DNA from: Bradyrhizobium sp. CCGUVB4N
Lineage (GTDB): Bacteria > Pseudomonadota > Alphaproteobacteria > Rhizobiales > Xanthobacteraceae
Assembly (NCBI RefSeq): GCF_024199945.1
Contig: NZ_JANADP010000001.1
Coordinates: forward strand, 7,874,001-7,938,000
Direction of reading: 5' to 3'
Length of the DNA: 64,000 nucleotides
Shown: positions 62,329 through 64,000 of the stretch, piece by piece
How the letters are laid out: the number at the start of each line of letters is the position of its first letter
How positions within the stretch are numbered: position 1 is the first letter of the stretch
Notes under the pieces: generated by a model
The model's database searches: none
What the model was told of the DNA's origin: nothing
Seen by the model: only the letters and a program-made list of their open reading frames with translations
Position numbers and translations under genes: made by a program

Positions 62329-62519
62329 GTGACCCAGCCTGTTGGCGCCGTCACGGCACGATTATAGGGCAGTAAATCGCGATTTACTGCCCTATGGATT
62401 CAACAAGTTACAAGGATTCCCTTGCGCTTTGGGCTGCTACTGGTGATCTTATGAGGACTCACGGATTTCGCATTTTGCGTGACCCAGCGTGACCCAGCCA
62501 CCAGTGTCGTGTGACCCAG
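62329..62519 (+). repeat. Four 9-bp direct repeats GTGACCCAG
   Basis: Copies start at 62329, 62479, 62489 and 62511; three are preceded by GC and the last one is the beginning of the integrase frame. Iterated short repeats between a tRNA and an integrase suggest arm-type or regulatory sites. Confidence 0.45.
62364..62395. repeat. Perfect 32-bp palindrome
   Basis: ATAGGGCAGTAAATCG is followed directly by its exact reverse complement, with no spacer. It lies between tRNA-Arg and the integrase fragment. It has no T run typical of a terminator and could be a cruciform, protein site or recombination site. Confidence 0.7.
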
Positions 62520-64000
62520 ATGCTTACTTCAGAGCCCAAGAAAAAGCAGGAAGGAGCGGCAGCAGAGACCGCCGTCAAAAAGGCCACGAAAGAGAGAGAA
62601 AAAACGGCGGTGGAGATCACCGTCAAAATCGTCAAAGAACGGATTCGAGATCACAAGGAGGGAACGCGGACTGAACTCACCGACACCAAATCTCGTGGCT
62701 TGCAATTCAGGGTGACCGACGACGCAGCGATCTGGACGGTTCGGACTCGGCTGTTCGACAAACAGCGTCGCTGGACCATCGGCAACTCCGACGTCTCGCC
62801 CGACGAAGCGCGCGAGCGAGCTGGCGAAGTCCGAGCCTGGTGCCGGCGGGGAAGCGATCCCGCGAAACTCATTACTCAATACATAACGGGCATCTCGATC
62901 GCGCAGCAGGTACGCGTCAGCGGGGAGCGCCCTGCCCCCTCATGGGATTGGCAGGAAGCGATCGATAAATTCCTCGAGCACATCAGCCAGAACCGTGCGC
63001 CAAAGACTTACGACGATTACGCCGGAGCGTTAGGCGGTCGGTGGAGGCTTGACCCCAGGAAGCGCCACTCTCATGTCGCCGAGCTGTCCCGCTTCAAGGG
63101 CAAGCAAGTTTCGACCATTGCTCGCGAAGACATCGCTGAATGCGTCCCCGACATTTGTAAACGTGCCTATTCGCAGGGCTTACACACGCTGAGAATCCTC
63201 GGGGTCGATGTGGTCTTTTCTCGGCGATGACGCGCGGCGGAGACAAACTTCTGTGGCCCCAAATCTACTTCTCCGTGTCAAGCCGCCGGAAAAGCCGCAA
63301 CCGGTGGTCGCCAGGCCAGCGCTGTCGGTCCTTCAGTTGTTCGACAAGGATCGCGAGGACAGTCGTCGAGACGTCCCCTCTGCAATTGCAATGGGTCGTG
63401 CGGTGGCTATTGCACGGTCTGGCGCCCTCGGCCGACGAGCATCCTTCGCCGTGCAGTTGCTTGCGTTTTCGTTGCAGCGAAGACGAGCGATCATCGGCGC
63501 CTATCAAATGGATTTCAGGTCCATGGCCAATGACCCGGAAGCCGACGTAGCTTGGATCATCCCACCGTTCATGCGCAAACAGTCGAACAGCAACGATCCG
63601 GGAGCTCGATACGCTCGAACTCGGTGAATACCCCTACTACTTTCCAGTTCGTGCCAAGCTTCGCAAGAAAAACAAGGATCCTTACGCCGATCCGAGCTTC
63701 GTCAATCACGCCTTGCAGTTTATGCCTGGCGTGGACATGAGCCCGCACGCTTGGCGCAGAGGATTTGGTACCCATGGCAAACGCGAGTTCGGACTGTCAT
63801 TCGACGAATGCAAGCTGATCCTGGATCATTCCGAAGGCGCTCCGCCCGGGGACGTGACGGCCGGCAACTACGCGCTTGATCCGATGCTTCAGAAGAAAAA
63901 GCAAATCATGGCGCTGTGGACGAACTGGCTTGAGCTTCAGGTGCAGGCAGCAATCTCGGCAGACCCTCATTTGCTGAACGCAGAAGTCTTGAGAGACGAA
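62511..64000 (+). pseudogene. Third tyrosine integrase, frameshifted and cut by the window end
   Basis: The first frame has a DUF4102-like start (RGLQFRVTDDAAIWTVRTRL) and a SAM-like core (AIDKFLEHISQNRAPKTYDD) and ends at VVFSRR. Then homology continues in a second frame (FSLQRRRAIIGAYQMDFRSM ... WIIPPFMRKQ) and again in a third (LGEYPYYFPVRAKLRKKNKD ... MSPHAWRRGFGTHGKREFGL), so at least two frameshifts are present. The start is the GTG or the ATG three codons on. It lies behind tRNA-Arg in the same direction, so a separate old island begins here. Confidence 0.75.

Noticed and set aside
1..64000. CRISPR arrays
   Set aside because: No regularly spaced repeats of 25-40 bp with unique spacers were seen on either strand.

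Overview
The window reads as chromosomal DNA of a high-GC alphaproteobacterium, most likely Bradyrhizobium or a close relative (Nitrobacteraceae). The reasons are the core livG-livF-dsbB block at the left end, two short hairpin repeats of a kind I associate with Bradyrhizobium genomes, and the rhizobial character of the mobility genes. Genus level is inference; there is no rRNA to anchor it.

The dominant feature is a ~47 kb integrative element (about 2077-49033) inserted in the anticodon loop of a tRNA-Leu(CAA) gene. The 5' half of the tRNA lies at 2052-2093 and the 3' half at 49017-49076, with a 17-bp direct repeat at both junctions. The host tRNA is physically split, and the element carries a complete, different tRNA-Leu(CAA) at 3643-3728, next to its tyrosine integrase. 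This looks like a built-in replacement.

Layout of the element: (i) 2.2-15.6 kb is a defence-like block: integrase, tRNA-Leu, a methyltransferase-helicase-GIY-YIG nuclease operon, a convergent ubiquitin-like cassette (multiubiquitin-type protein, ThiF/E1-like protein without cysteine in its adenylation domain, DUF6527 protein), an XRE-ImmA/IrrE + PIN pair and a DUF262/HNH protein. (ii) 15.7-20.8 kb is a metabolic cargo (TetR, SDR, frameshifted metallo-beta-lactamase-fold protein, MDR oxidoreductase) between a truncated and a longer copy of a recombinase gene. (iii) 20.9-38.3 kb is the mobilisation backbone: small exported proteins, ArdC, MobC, relaxase, coupling protein (frameshifted) and many small conserved-looking unknowns. 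No VirB/Trb secretion genes are present, so the element looks mobilisable rather than self-transmissible. (iv) 38.3-42.2 kb is regulatory: two paralogous XRE proteins around an AT-rich control region, and a chain of tiny overlapping genes ending in a LuxR-type HTH. (v) 42.4-48.8 kb is a beta-propeller protein and a 1755-residue secreted lipase/repeat protein.

Right of the element (49.1-64 kb) is a second, older mobile region. A second integrase sits directly behind the tRNA-Leu 3' half, followed by an IS5-like transposase remnant, a decayed ABC permease, a large serine recombinase, decayed SOS genes (SRAP, imuA), a membrane/periplasmic pair, and a two-gene candidate defence locus (nuclease-like protein plus zinc-ribbon HEPN protein). 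It ends at tRNA-Arg(CCG), which is followed by a perfect 32-bp palindrome, 9-bp direct repeats and a frameshifted third integrase that runs off the window.
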